Positions 5,572-5,896 of a stretch of 5,896 nt of DNA are shown piece after piece. The DNA lies in NCBI GenBank assembly GCA_022560365.1, contig JADFTG010000090.1, forward strand, positions 1 to 5,896, given 5' to 3'. Position numbers and translations under genes: made by a program. How positions within the stretch are numbered: position 1 is the first letter of the stretch; each line of letters opens with the position of its first letter. This DNA is from Chloroflexota bacterium. GTDB taxonomy: Bacteria > Chloroflexota > Dehalococcoidia > SM23-28-2 > RBG-16-64-32. A model generated the notes under the pieces. It was given only the letters and a program-made list of their open reading frames with translations. It was not told the origin of the DNA and did not search any database.

Positions 5572-5896
5572 TCAGACGCTGGCCCAAAACTCTTCGAGGG
5601 CGGACGCCGCTTCGGCCGGCTTCTCCAGCGGCCACCAGTGCGACGAGTCTTCGAAGACGAGCAGGCGCGCGCCGGTGCGCTCGGCCATCTTGCGCGCGAA
5701 GTCGACCGGCATGTACGGGTCCTTCTCGCCCCAGATGAGGAGGCCGGGCCGGTCTATCTTCTCGGTGTCTGGCTGCCACTCCTTGCCGAAGTCAGTGGCC
5801 GAGCGGTAGAGCTTGAGGATGCAGTCCTTCATCGTGTCGTCGACGTTGCTTGCCGTGACGCTCGCGTGCTCGGCCGGGACGCCGGCGCCGGCCATG
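5572..5896 (-). CDS. Alpha/beta hydrolase, C-terminal part (runs off right edge)
   Basis: The last 107 or so residues of an alpha/beta-hydrolase-fold enzyme; the N-terminal part, with the nucleophile elbow, lies beyond the window. Counting from the Met at 5895-5893, RPGLLIWGEKDPYMP (49-63) holds the acid residue Asp59 after strand 7. FEDSSHWWPLEKP (81-93) holds the catalytic His86. Both are in their usual sequence settings, and the TGA stop (5574-5572) follows a normal C-terminal helix (EEFWASV). That Met is very unlikely to be the true start, since family members are about 260-300 residues and the frame is open to the edge. It could be an esterase, an epoxide hydrolase, a haloalkane dehalogenase or a C-C bond hydrolase; the visible part does not decide. 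It is followed at once by the signal peptidase remnant on the same strand. Confidence 0.85.
   Translation of the reverse strand, partial: MAGAGVPAEHASVTASNVDDTMKDCILKLYRSATDFGKEWQPDTEKIDRPGLLIWGEKDPYMPVDFARKMAERTGARLLVFEDSSHWWPLEKPAEAASALEEFWASV

Noticed and set aside
5559..5779. Upstream extension of the signal peptidase frame through the hydrolase
   Set aside because: The upstream translation is an Arg/Ala-rich shadow of the hydrolase; only the part after about 5548 resembles a signal peptidase.
1..5896. CRISPR array, tRNA, rRNA, insertion sequence or toxin-antitoxin pair
   Set aside because: No spaced repeat series, cloverleaf, transposase motif or terminal inverted repeats were seen on reading both strands.

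Overview
This is a GC-rich bacterial window of 5.9 kb with dense, short-spaced genes. The gene content is an F420-dependent luciferase-like oxidoreductase of the Rv3520c type, an ACAD10/11-like phosphotransferase paired with a DUF6285 protein, and a lipoprotein with an Asp/Gly-rich linker. This mix fits Chloroflexota (Dehalococcoidia-like) or Actinomycetota. I favour the first because of the lipoprotein style, but that is inference and no phylogenetic marker is present.

Left half, minus strand. A probable operon reads leftwards from an extended -10 promoter at about 2940. Its leader carries a perfect 16-bp palindrome. The genes are a DUF7064/DUF7065-like (AttH/CrtC-type lipocalin fold) protein at 2876-1899, then a TTG-started phosphotransferase 3 nt later at 1895-849, then a DUF6285 protein at 766-374. 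A dyad-symmetric cluster of CGGAT motifs fills the 82-bp gap between the last two. The beginning of a secreted lipoprotein (291-1) follows and runs off the left edge.

Middle. Divergent from the operon is a small unrecognised 61-residue gene with a strong ribosome binding site (3054-3242). Its stop codon shares a CTAG tetranucleotide with the stop of a convergent zinc-dependent alcohol dehydrogenase (4282-3239, minus).

Right half. The dehydrogenase is divergent from the F420-dependent oxidoreductase (4400-5434, plus). Downstream on the minus strand lies a short, apparently frameshifted remnant carrying only the C-terminal GDNR...DSR box of a type I signal peptidase. After it comes the C-terminal third of an alpha/beta hydrolase that enters from the right edge.

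Functional reading. Two redox enzymes (NAD- and F420-linked), a small-molecule kinase of the hydroxyacyl-CoA type, a lipocalin-fold protein and a hydrolase suggest breakdown or modification of a hydrophobic or acyl-CoA-linked compound. The substrate cannot be read from the sequence. The least explained elements are the DUF7064/kinase/DUF6285 trio, the small gene, and the signal peptidase remnant.
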